A program made the position numbers and the translations under genes. From Gracilaria gracilis (taxonomy: Eukaryota > Rhodophyta > Florideophyceae > Gracilariales > Gracilariaceae): 64,000 nt of DNA. The stretch lies in contig JARGSG010000228.1 of NCBI GenBank assembly GCA_030374805.1, positions 302,479-366,478 of the forward strand. Reading direction: 5' to 3'. The notes beneath the pieces were generated by a model. That model was not told the origin of the DNA. It saw only the letters and a program-made list of their open reading frames with translations, and ran no database searches. This document shows positions 1-9,178 of this stretch, piece by piece. Positions within the stretch are counted from its first letter, which is position 1. Each line of letters begins with the position of its first letter.

Positions 1-2826
1 CTCAAGAACTGCTTCCTTCGTAGTCCCCAGTTCCTTGTGCACATTCTGGGCTGCATGCCAGTACACCGCGTGATGCACCGCTTTCAAATCCTCCACCGTT
101 AAACACTCCGCCCTATGCTGCTTTTGTAGGTGAAGCATATCCATCCACGGGTGCTGGTGTTTCACAGCATTCTTCCCTCCCGGCTACTCACTTGGCAGTG
201 CACTGACCATATTCGTCCATGACATATCTGATCCCCCGGTGTACTCCCCAGCTGTCTTCATCCCCTTCGGGAGAACATCCGGATTGTTATTCTCAAAGCT
301 ACGCATTCCTCCTTCACCTTCCCCCCCCGGTTCATCCCCAACAAATCCACTATCCTTCTCACTAATATCACTCTCCTCCTCGCCCTCACTGGGCGACATC
401 ACATTGATTTTCTGCTTCTTAAAGAACTTCTTCAATGCAGTCCTCGTCATTTTCCTGAACAGGTTAACAACCTCCAAAGGTATGTCCACAGACAATGTGT
501 TCACCGTACCCTTCCTTCTTCGCTTCGGGACAGGTTTCACATCATCTTCATCCTCGTCGTCAGTAAGCACCACAGAACTTCTCTTCCTCATTTTCCTCTT
601 CTTCCCCACAACCCGTCCGACCTCCTTTTCTCTCAAGCGATCCGGAACCACCTAACGTCTTGTGCTACATCTTAACACCGGTGGTTCCGGTTCAGGCCTT
701 TCCACTACCATGGGATCGTTCTCCACCTCAGCAGATGGAACTCTGGCCGTCCCCTCCGGTTCCACAACCTCTTCAATAACCTCTTCTACAACGTCTTCCT
801 CCTCTGAACTTTGCAGCGGTACTTTAAAGTGTTGTTCCAGCTTGTTACCTACAGTCTTCACCCTCCTAGACACCATCCCGTCCCATAAACGCTTTGCTCC
901 CGCGAGCTCCATTTTGGCTGTTTGCTTCCCGAGTTATTCCAAGACAGATACCTTCTTTCCTTTAATCTTGAGAACCGTCTGCATCACTTCCTCAACTGTC
1001 ATCTTCTTCCTCTTGGCAGTCATGTCGCAAAGCTTAAACATACCAACTGCACACTGAAATAAGTGCTTCCTCATATCCTCAAAACGGCCCGTTCTCCCTG
1101 CAGAGAACATTCTCAGTCGCACATGCCATTGCAAGCAACGGACGACGAAACGGAATTCACCATCTGCGAGTCCCTTAGGGAGGTCACTGGGCACATGTGT
1201 AAGCGTCAGCGGCCGCCCCTCCTCATACACCTTCTCGAAGAATTGGAGAAGCCCCTCGCTTTGCACAAACTTCAGAGCCACTGCCGCATAGCGATTCAAG
1301 TGACGCATACTATAGTCCCAGATAACCCCACTTCTTTTCAACGCGCCCGCTATCTGTTTGGGCGTCATCTTCCCCACATCCACTCCTCCTTCGTCAATGA
1401 TGTTTTCAACGAAGGACACCATGCTGTGAAGCTTGTCTGTGAAAGACATCTTCAGAGCATTGGAGCTCATCTCGTTCAGGAGATTGTCAAGTCCTAGCAC
1501 TTCATTCATGACCATCGGATTACCATCCTTCCTCGTCCGTAACACAACATCCAGAGACTTCAATATATCCTCCCATTTCCCGTTTTCCTCACGCAGGTCC
1601 TGTAACACAAGAAATCGGTGATATCCGTCTATAAGTGTTACAGGCAGCACAAGTCTCCCGTCAGCGATGTCACTCGCATCCAAATCGCCTACAAGTGTAA
1701 CGGCAATCGAACCGGCGGAGGGAAGCCAACCAAAGTTACGGCAATTTATCTTCGTGGCCTCCTTGTGCGCCAGGTTTACACTGCGAACCGTCTTCTTCGG
1801 GATTTCAATCATCTCGATATCCGTCGTCAACCGCTGCTGAACATAGTCGGCGAGGGATATCTTCGGTAGCGGCAGCGTGATGTCCACCTCATCCGACGGA
1901 ACTTTATCTCCTACATCGAACAAATCCCCCTCAATTCCACCCAGGGAAGCCTTAGTAGTCCCAATAACCTTCACAACATCGTCATCGGAGTCATCCACGA
2001 TGTTAACCCTCTCAATTGCTCCCACCGGTTTCTTTATCCCTTTAGAACCTCTTCGTCCTCCTCCTCTCGTTGGTGGAGACTGGAGTTTGGCAGTTTTAGA
2101 AGACTGCTCAGCCGATTCCTTGACCTCCTCAACATCTTCACTCTCAGGCTAAGAGGTGGACGACTTCCCGGCCCCAGGGTGCGAAGTGGGGTGCGAAGTG
2201 GGAATCTGCGGAATCTAAATTGAGGCCATCATCGACGTATCCCAGGCATACAAACTAGCCGATAACAATTCGGCGAGCTTACTCGGGGGATCCTCCGAGC
2301 CTTGGAAACGGTAAGGGTACTTCGCGTCTAGATGACTTGAAATATTCGTCCTCCAGATAACCACCAAATCCTCACCCTCTAAGGCAGTGGCGCTTAAAAG
2401 ATGGCAACGCATCGAACGGCACAGCCCCTTCTCGGCACCACCAGCAGGCCCCATGCCACGTACTTCCGCAGTACCAACTTCAACCCTGTTCTTGTCCTTT
2501 CCAAAGCTGATGAACCAAGATACAGAGGCGCCACCTTTTACCTTATGTGGCGCGGGAGTACTTGTCTTCCTCTTTATCGCGCGCGGTGTGCCCCGATCGG
2601 AACGCGATTTCGCCCTACGAGGTGTGGAGACCTTCGCCTTTCCTCCTCCTCGCGTAAACGGCGCCATTTCTGACCCCTCGCTGTTCCTCTTTGATCGCGC
2701 TGACTCCCGCCCCCTTTTATGGTTCAGAGGCGCCATGTTGGATACAAAGGGTTCAAACAATTCGAAACGCGGATTACGACCGTCAAGAATGCTCACGAGA
2801 ACGTATAGTGGACGTTCCCTTCTCAA
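1..2826 (-). pseudogene. ParB/Srx-like domain protein, one frame with five in-frame stops, continues past window start
   Basis: A single minus-strand frame runs from about 2826 (ATG at 2736 is a reasonable start) through position 1 without a frameshift, but with stops at 2215-2217 (TAG), 2149-2151 (TAG), 934-936 (TAA), 652-654 (TAG) and 184-186 (TAG). The central block (about 2025-934) holds the recognisable part: a strand leading to IEIPKKTVRSVN, then LPVTLIDGYHRFLVLQDL, whose DGYHR (1615-1629) matches the DGxHR core of the ParB N-terminal/sulfiredoxin fold. A helical region resembling the ParB helical domain follows. The N-terminus is basic and low-complexity (2736-2500); the C-terminus alternates acidic and KKRK/KRRR stretches (651-400), like a nuclear protein. 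It is divergent to the methyltransferase-SET gene across a palindrome-rich spacer. ParB-fold proteins bind or cut DNA and often pair with methyltransferases in phages and plasmids; the function here is inferred. It could be a decayed gene or one needing stop readthrough. Confidence 0.6.
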
Positions 2827-3038
2827 TCACGTTCGTTGTCTCCACTTCCTGACCGAACACTGCGCCCGCTCAATATAGGATTGAACTCAAGGGTTTCCGT
2901 ATTTCACGTTTTAGAATTCACTATCGCTTTATTTAGAAAGTTAAATGATCGTCATAACTAATACGTACGCAAAGCTATTGAATAAAGGCACCCAGTTTTG
3001 AAAAAAAAAAATAATTGCGTCCGTTAAGTTTCCTGCAT

Positions 3039-3112
3039 GGACAGCGGTCCAGGGTGGAGTGGCGCTTCATCAGTGCTCTGATGAAGCGCCACTCCACCCC
3101 GGACCGCTGTCC
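3039..3112. repeat. 74-bp hairpin, copy 1
   Basis: Two arms of about 35 bp beginning GGACAGCGGTCC and ending GGACCGCTGTCC pair around a TGCT loop. The inner arm contains GGAGTGGCGCTTCATCAG and its complement. The same hairpin recurs at 3230-3303 and 4492-4565 with few changes. Confidence 0.85.
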
Positions 3113-3229
3113 ATGCGCAGTGGCCGATGAAGTTGGACGACACCTCGGACGGCTGTCCACGCGCCGTGGCTGATGAAGCCGGACGACACCTCGGACCGCT
3201 GTCCACGCGAAAAAAAAAATTAATTTTTG
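3113..3229. repeat. Short tandem units between hairpins
   Basis: Two copies of a unit of about 47 bp (GTGGCYGATGAAG followed by a segment ending ACACCTCGGAC and GCTGTCCACGCG) fill the space between hairpins 1 and 2. They share the GATGAAG and CGGACNGCTGTCC words with the hairpins, so the whole block is built from one degenerate module. Confidence 0.7.
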
Positions 3230-3355
3230 GGACAGCAGTCCGGGGTGGAGTGGCGCTTCATCAGTGCCGTGATGAAGCGCCACTCCACCCCGGACCGCTG
3301 TCCACGCGCCGTGGCCGATGAAGCTGGACGACACCTCGGACCGCTGTCGACGTCT
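3230..3355. repeat. Left 125-bp inverted block (contains 74-bp hairpin copy 2)
   Basis: The hairpin at 3230-3303 is followed by a tail ACGCGCCGTGGCCGATGAAG and ACACCTCGGACCGCTGTC. The block at 4441-4566 is its reverse complement with a few substitutions, so the two blocks face each other across about 1.09 kb. Confidence 0.8.
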
Positions 3356-3621
3356 GTTCTCACTTATGATTGTTTTATGAATATTTAAAGCCCTGCATCT
3401 TCTTATAATGACGGGAGGGCGTAAGGGCGTCAAATCATATGACTGTCCTTTAGTGAATTTGTTGGAAAGCAATAAAAATTGCCCTTCATAAGCACGGAGA
3501 ACAGTTTAGATTAGAAGTAGTTCGCAGCTTGTCGGTCATGTATAAAACAAAACAAATTATACATCACATCTATCTGGCAGAACATGCGCTATATCTGAAA
3601 CTTTACATCCTATCAAATCGA

Positions 3622-3648
3622 AGAAGGTAGTTTTACCGACTACCTTCT
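3622..3648. repeat. Short inverted repeat
   Basis: AGAAGGTAGT (3622-3631) and ACTACCTTCT (3639-3648) form 10-bp arms with a 7-nt loop. It lies inside the span flanked by the two large inverted blocks. Confidence 0.7.
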
Positions 3649-3799
3649 CTAGTTTTATATGATGTAGATTTTCCTGTAGCGCCCAAGGTCGTGATGGTTG
3701 TCGGAGAAGAAGAACTCACCACTGACCACGACATTCTTCTAGTGACTATATTGGGGACTATTCTTCTTCAGTGATTGAAATATCAGTAATGGCTAAACA

Positions 3800-3831
3800 C
3801 GATTATATGAGTTGTACAACTCATATAATCG
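3800..3831. repeat. Perfect 32-bp palindrome
   Basis: The half-site CGATTATATGAGTTGT (3800-3815) is followed directly by its exact reverse complement (3816-3831), with no spacer. A second copy with three changes is at 3954-3985. A perfect palindrome present twice in a short intergenic region is what a dimeric DNA-binding protein site would look like; the ParB-like product of the adjacent gene is an obvious but untested candidate. Confidence 0.85.
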
Positions 3832-3953
3832 TAGTCCATCATCACCGGTAGCTCAATCACTTCCGATAGTTCGACCTAACGCAGTCTAATCTAGTCGGTC
3901 TAAAAAAATAACCACAGTCCAACAGTGATTGAGCTGGATGTCAAAGCCAAAGC

Positions 3954-3985
3954 CGATTACATGAGTTGAACAACTCAAATAATCG
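3954..3985. repeat. Second, imperfect copy of the 32-bp palindrome
   Basis: It reads CGATTACATGAGTTG, then AACAACTCAAATAATCG; three positions differ from the 3800-3831 copy and symmetry is partly kept. The centre-to-centre distance to the first copy is 154 bp. Confidence 0.75.
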
Positions 3986-4220
3986 TACTCAACTATCACG
4001 GCCAGCCCAAGCACTTCCGAATTTTCTCAGTAAAGCAAGGATGCAGAAGTGGCATACACTGTTTCCGGCGACTCTGGCTTGAATACGCAATAGCATGGAA
4101 AATAGAAGAGTACGCCAGTTAGTACGATTCACAGAAAACGAACAAAATTGTCGAACGTACCTTGTGTGCCACTACGTCCGCGCAACAGAACAAGAACGGA
4201 ACGAGCACCTCCCTTATACA

Positions 4221-4301
4221 GTTTCCGGCGATATGTTTTTCTTCTGTCACAACCGAGAGGATCACTTGGTTGTGACAGGAGAAGAAGAGATCCCCGGAAA
4301 C
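4221..4301. repeat. 81-bp hairpin
   Basis: GTTTCCGGCGATATG on the left pairs imperfectly with the complement of the right end GATCCCCGGAAAC. The best-paired inner arms are TCTGTCACAACC and GGTTGTGACAGGA. The word GTTTCCGGCGA also occurs singly near 4060. Confidence 0.75.
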
Positions 4302-4440
4302 CGTAACGGGGAGGTACATAGCTTTGTGCTTACAGAGGCAGTTGCCAGGAGAGCGAAGGTGCTTAAATACACGCAGCGTCACTTTACAAACAAGCGCCAG
4401 TCGCGAGGGCGGCGCTGTCCAGGTGGAAATTATTTTTTTT

Positions 4441-4566
4441 CGCGTGGACAGCAGTCCGAGGTGTCGTCCAGCTTCATCAGCCACGGCGCGTGGACAGCGG
4501 TCCGGGGTGGAGTGGCGCTTCATCAGTGCCGTGATGAAGCGCCACTCCACTCCGGACCGCTGTCCG
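4441..4566. repeat. Right 125-bp inverted block (contains 74-bp hairpin copy 3)
   Basis: This is the reverse complement of 3230-3355; its hairpin occupies 4492-4565. A more diverged hairpin-like piece follows at about 4605-4680 (GACTTCATCAGAGCCGTGATGGAGC core). Confidence 0.8.
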
Positions 4567-5062
4567 AAAAATTAAATTTTGTTTTACTTTTTCTCCCACG
4601 GCGCATGGAAAGCGGACCGCCTCGAGTGGGACTTCATCAGAGCCGTGATGGAGCGCCACTGCACCACTGACCGTTGTCGGGAGAGCCGTAAGTTACAACT
4701 TCGCCTATACTTCCATATCTAGGAATTACCGCACCCCCCACCCATCCCTGCCTTCTCTTATAACTGTTTATCACCGCGTAAGCCCCCATAACATCGCCCA
4801 ATTCTCTTCTACTCCTTTACTGCAGAGTTTTGGTACGGTTTTGGCGTCTGAACTCCTCCTTCACATCGCTAATTCCGCAGCCGTCTGCCGTCCGCTCCCG
4901 TCTACCATCCGTACTCATCTCTCGTTCGCTGCCGTCTCTCTTCAGCTTCCGTCCGTTCGCCCTCGCCGTCCGCTGCCGACGTCAATCATCTGTCTTCTCA
5001 CGACCGCTCCCGTTCTCCTTCTCCTTCCGTATTCATAATACAGCCCCCCGTCATTGTTTAAA

Positions 5063-6119
5063 ATGGGTGCTGCAACCACACCCAGGTCTAAGTCACCGTC
5101 ACCGGCACCTCCGACATCCGACATGAAGGTTGGAAACATGTTCGGTTCTGGGAATGAGCTTCTCACCGCGTGTCTCGCCATCCGTGATCACTATGCGTTA
5201 AAGATGCGAGAAGAAGACGAACCTAGGAAAATGGGACACAGCGAATTCGTGCAATATATCATCAAGAATCGCACTATTCTAGACGTTGCCAAGAAGTACT
5301 TCTCTATCCTTCTCGGACCCACTCACCCGTCAAACAGTGACGATGAGCTCAAGGCTGTGTGCGGGAAGGGTTCGTACCGTCAGCTGTATCTGTCGACGAA
5401 GTTGCTTGACATCGTGGACGGAGACAGAGACAGGCGTGTGAGGGATTTTTTGAGTGCTTATACCAGAGTCGACTTTCAAGGAATACCGAAGAATGTGACG
5501 TTAACCGAATTCTTCAAGTCCATGAGTATAGCTCCCAGGCGTGTGGGCCGGATAGTTCCCCCTTTCGGTACGAGCATCGCTACACATTTCCAAAGAGTTC
5601 TCTTTCTTTCCCTTATTCAAAACGTATGTATGGAAAAGCGCCTTCGGGGCCATAAGAGGCGTAAGGGGGAAAAGAGATATTCCACCCCTTTTGGGGAATG
5701 TGCAAATATCGCAGAATCTCCAAGTTCAGCGTGCGGGTTTTGGTGTGCAGCTGGTAACAAAGGCCTGTGATTGTTTCTCCCAATTTCTGGGATTCCCTAG
5801 CGCTGAGGTCATGGTTCTACCTTTCCTACTGCTCGTGTACGATGACATGCAGTTTAAACCCATCGAAACGCGTTCCGAGGGGTCCCTGCACAAGGACAAC
5901 GACCATCGCTTGCTACCGAGCAACACGCAAACTCTTCGGGAAGACGAGGTCCAACCGTTGGCATGGAATCTTCCAGAGGAAATTGATGTGGCCCTGCGAA
6001 CGCTTGCGAAGGAGTACATTTCTGATCTGAACAAGGTTGTTGTGAACGAGCAGTTGTACAAAATATCAGAACCTGGACGATGGGCCGTTCTGAAGACGTT
6101 TCACACGGACCCGTCATGA
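5063..6119 (+). pseudogene. N-terminal region of the methyltransferase-SET gene, function unrecognised, frameshifted
   Basis: ATG at 5063 opens a frame through about 5690, where coding sense appears to move to another frame near a CCCCTTTTGGGG run and continues to a TGA at 6117. The first part starts with a Pro/Ser-rich segment and then has helical, charged sequence (ACLAIRDHYALKMREEDE; SEFVQYIIKNRTILDVAKK). The second part continues as an amphipathic helical protein up to FHTDPS. I do not recognise a family. The frame after the TGA leads straight into the methyltransferase part, so this is probably the front of one large protein. It is divergent to the ParB-like gene. Confidence 0.5.
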
Positions 6120-6158
6120 GCGTTTGCTCAGAGATTTGATTGTTTCTCTAACTAGCTT

Positions 6159-7470
6159 ATGTCCTCCATCTTGGAGACAATAAGCCCTTTGAAAATCAAA
6201 GAAACACTCAGGGTCCCTGATATACCTCTCACGCCGATATCGAAACCGGAGCCTGCCATCGAAATTCATGACGATGACGATGAGCAGTTGGAAAGGGGGA
6301 ATCCTTCGGAGGAGAGACAAGGAGGGGATGGATATGGCGGAAGTGGAATGGATGTAGTGGCTGAGAGTCGGAATGAAGATGTTGGTAAACAGTCGTCCGA
6401 CGCTGACATACAGCCTCCTCCTGCCATTTCCTCGTTGGACGATAGAATGGCATTCCAACGTTGTGAAGTGGAGATGGAGAAATACTTTCGAATTTATAAT
6501 TGCGGGTTCGAGGATATGGTGGAAACGGACGAGACTCTGCTAAACAACGGAGTCTCTCCATTGGGTAAAGTTCAACTGGTTTTTATGGACCCACCATACA
6601 ACATAAGGGTCGGTAAGAACCGGTAGAATAGTTGGTACGATATGCTGAGCGCTGAGCATATGAAGAAGGCGGCGAAGCTTATATCAAGGCTGCTACGCCC
6701 GGGGGGTCATCTCGTTATCTTCTGTGCATTGGAACAGGTAGAGCCAGTAGACGGGGGTGCTTTCTCTTATTCGAGCAAAGGACGAGCAAGGGGTTCTGAG
6801 GCGATCGTTTGTTGTGGACCAGGTCCCAATTCATTTTATACGGTCGCAAGGCAACCCCATGCGAAACCCGGGACGCAGGTCCTGCTCCTTGTTCCCTGCC
6901 ATGGAGTATGCAATACATGGTGTTCGAAGTGACCTCGCTTATGCACAGCAGCATGCGATGGTGAACTATGAGAACTTCAACTACGTGCAGTCGAGGTATT
7001 TAGAGTACCACAGTGTTATTGACCAGGTACCGCCCATGTCCAATGGGGAGACTCTTCAATGGAAAAGAAAGAAGGAGGGTGGGTGCTACATGTTGCAAAA
7101 GGTGAGGTCGGAACAAAAACCTCGCGCGTTGTTGAAGGAGCTGATTAGCAGATTTTCGCAGCCAGGTGATACAGTGGTGGACTTGTTCGCGGGAACTTTT
7201 TCGACTGCCATGGCATGCATGGAGTTACAACGCCATCGGAAGTTTATTGGTTGTGAGCAGGACCCTGACAGTTTTGCGCATGCTAGGCACGCGGCCATTG
7301 TTCAGTTCGCGATGTGCATGCGCGATGAAGAGACGGACATTCAAATTACGCAGGAGGTCCGAAACTCTGTGAATCGCGTGATGGACTTATTTTCCAAGTG
7401 GAACGCTCGTCCTTCACGATCATGGAAGGCTCCATCCGGCTTCCCACAGTATCAGAAGTTTCTGCCGTAA
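6159..7470 (+). pseudogene. Beta-class DNA N-methyltransferase (N6-adenine or N4-cytosine), broken
   Basis: After an acidic linker (6250-6420) the frame reads VQLVFMDPPYNIRVGKNR; the catalytic motif IV DPPY is at 6588-6599. A TAG interrupts at 6624, then a segment typical of these enzymes follows (AEHMKKAAKLISRLLRPGGHLVIFCAL). Near a GGGGG run at about 6750 the frame shifts. In the new frame the AdoMet-binding motif I appears late, GDTVVDLFAGTFSTAMACM (DLFAGTF at 7180-7200), followed by the acidic residue of motif II in KFIGCEQD. Motif IV before motif I defines the beta class, which methylates exocyclic amino groups of A or C in DNA. DPPY suits adenine or cytosine N-methylation; the target cannot be told. 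The reading frame continues past TAA at 7468 into the SET part. Confidence 0.8.
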
Positions 7471-7557
7471 ATTATAGACTTCCTGGCATCGATGTGGCGG
7501 GAGGAGGGTTTGGCCATGATCGGCAGGCGCTAAGCGCTGCATGAGTGGCCGAAAACG

Positions 7558-8187
7558 TTGCACGGGAAGATGGGTCTCCTGGATTGGAACGCGATGTTGG
7601 CACTGGAAGCCACTATGTGTGGTAGTCGCATTGGGAAGTCGTCGATTCGTCACCATGACGCAGGAGTGGGAGTGTTTACCACGTGCCGTTTCATGAAGAA
7701 CGAAGAGATATGTTTCTTTTACGGAACTGTAGTGTACCATGAGTTAACGAAGAGGAAGGAGGTACACAAGAGGTATGGGGAAGAGTTGTTGGGAGCCACC
7801 GCCGCACGTTTTCGAACTTATGCGATGGAGGTTAGCCTGCGAGGCGAGTTATTCCGGAAACTCCCGGAAAGGAGACGAGAAGTACCTACAATCCCTGTAT
7901 GGATTGTCCCCACTCCATTTTCGTTGGGTGGAACAATTAACGACCCAAAATATATGGAAGGGGATAAAGATAGGGATGCAGTGGAGGATGGCTTGAAGCA
8001 GCGACGGACTGCCAATGTGGCGGTGAGTCGAACTCCAGGAACTGGGCGAACTCCACTTCAATTAAGAGAATACCGAATGCTTGCCGTCCGGGCACTTCGG
8101 GTTGTAGAAGTGGGAGAAGAGTTGTTTGCAGATTATGGAATGGAGTACACATGGGGTACGTCTTCGAATCCTATAGTAGTCGACTAG
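7558..8187 (+). pseudogene. SET-domain protein segment in frame behind the methyltransferase
   Basis: The sequence matches the SET outline: an N-terminal G-x-G-V-F block (HHDAGVGVFTTCRFMKNEEI, then CFFYG) at about 7650-7725, a middle INDP...ANV block equivalent to the N/H motif at about 7940-8025, and the terminal VVEVGEELFADYGMEYTW at about 8095-8155, which carries the catalytic-site D-Y-G. SET domains usually methylate protein lysines with AdoMet. The frame equals that of the methyltransferase motif I part; only stops near 7468 and 7530 intervene, so the two were probably one protein or adjacent modules. The segment itself is open from 7558 to TAG at 8185. Full histone-methyltransferase flanks (pre-SET/post-SET cysteines) are not visible. 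Confidence 0.7.
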
Positions 8188-8765
8188 AGCTCATTTGATT
8201 TATGACCTATAGAACCGAAAGATGTACCGTAGTATGTGTAAAATCGAATTGTGTACATTTTATTACGCTTTCTCTCTAACTCTCGTGTTCCACAGGGGAG
8301 GACGAGAATTCCCCCAAGTGAGTGGGTGTCGTCACTTTTATCATCCAGTGACGTGAACAAAATGGGGATAGGATTCGGGGGAGTGTGTTGACGTTCAAGT
8401 ACATAGAATAGAAGATACGGAGTACATATGATATCATGTGAAAGTGTAACAGTTTTTAGAAGTGAGGTTTCGTACAGGAAGGGAAATTTCCGTCCCAATT
8501 TCCGGAAAGTGATTCCGAAAAGTACTAAAAAGGTGCGATATTTATACCACACGTCGAGTGGAGGTGTGCGTTTCACGGGGGACCTGCGATCACGTCGAGC
8601 GGCGAACACGTCTTGAAGCGAGCGGTGACAACATCTAGAGCGCACCGCCCGGCGCATCGTCGTCGTCCGATTCCATATGTGGAAACGTAAACGAGAAGTG
8701 CGAATGCGAGTGCGAATGCGGGGGATGTAAGCGGGCGCGCGTCAAAAGGGCAAACGCGTGAAGAG
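8188..8765. other. Intergenic, no gene seen
   Basis: AT-richer up to about 8550, then abruptly GC-rich with repeated CGTCG/GCGAGCG words. No coding frame with a recognisable product, and no convincing terminal inverted repeat for the neighbouring elements. Confidence 0.5.
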
Positions 8766-8935
8766 GTGGTAGGTCGGGGTCGCGAGGATGGCTTGGGTAG
8801 TATTACGCGTGCGCCTCGAAGAGGCGATGTGGAAAATGGCGAGGGCGGTATTGGGCGTACTTTGCGCCCTCCTCGAAGCGGATTACTTGGGAAAGGTAGA
8901 AAGAACACGGGGAGACGTGATCGAGGCCGACCGTT

Positions 8936-9009
8936 GGAGCGAACCGATCGAACCGAGCGAACCGAGCGCACCAAGCAAACGGAGCGAACCCAGCGAACCG
9001 AGCGAACGG
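8936..9009 (+). repeat. 9-bp minisatellite GAGCGAACC
   Basis: About eight degenerate copies of GAGCGAACC in a row. In one frame this encodes SEP-type tripeptides and in another RTE tripeptides; neither product is recognisable. It lies in the purine-rich leader of the accessory gene copy 1. Confidence 0.8.
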
Positions 9010-9178
9010 TAAGTGCTTTGGTAACACAAGCTACTCCGCTTTTACATGCGATGGGAAATGGAGGAAGGGAAAGCAGGGGAGGGGTGGGAGGAAGGCAAGG
9101 GGATGATGCGCGGGGCGGTAGGGATAGAGGTGGGCGGCGAAGGGGCGATGACTCCACGCAAGTTGTAGAAGAAGGCGA

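Larger units (their letters stand above)
2827..5062. other. Divergent intergenic region rich in palindromes
   Basis: No convincing coding sequence. It separates the divergent ParB-like and methyltransferase-SET genes and is dominated by symmetric elements: three 74-bp hairpins with the same sequence theme, a pair of about 125-bp inverted blocks, a twice-occurring 32-bp palindrome and an 81-bp hairpin, each listed separately. Short open frames across the hairpins repeat the same peptides on both strands and are by-products of the symmetry. A TATA-like CTTATAACT lies at 4757-4765, about 300 bp before the plus-strand ATG. The arrangement resembles a shared control, replication or partition region, but that role is inferred. 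Confidence 0.6.

Noticed and set aside
3039-3355. CRISPR-like spaced repeats
   Set aside because: Units are contiguous hairpins without unique spacers, and the genome is eukaryotic.
3024-4659. Short repetitive peptides on both strands of the palindrome array
   Set aside because: The same peptide appears in several frames because of hairpin symmetry; not coding.
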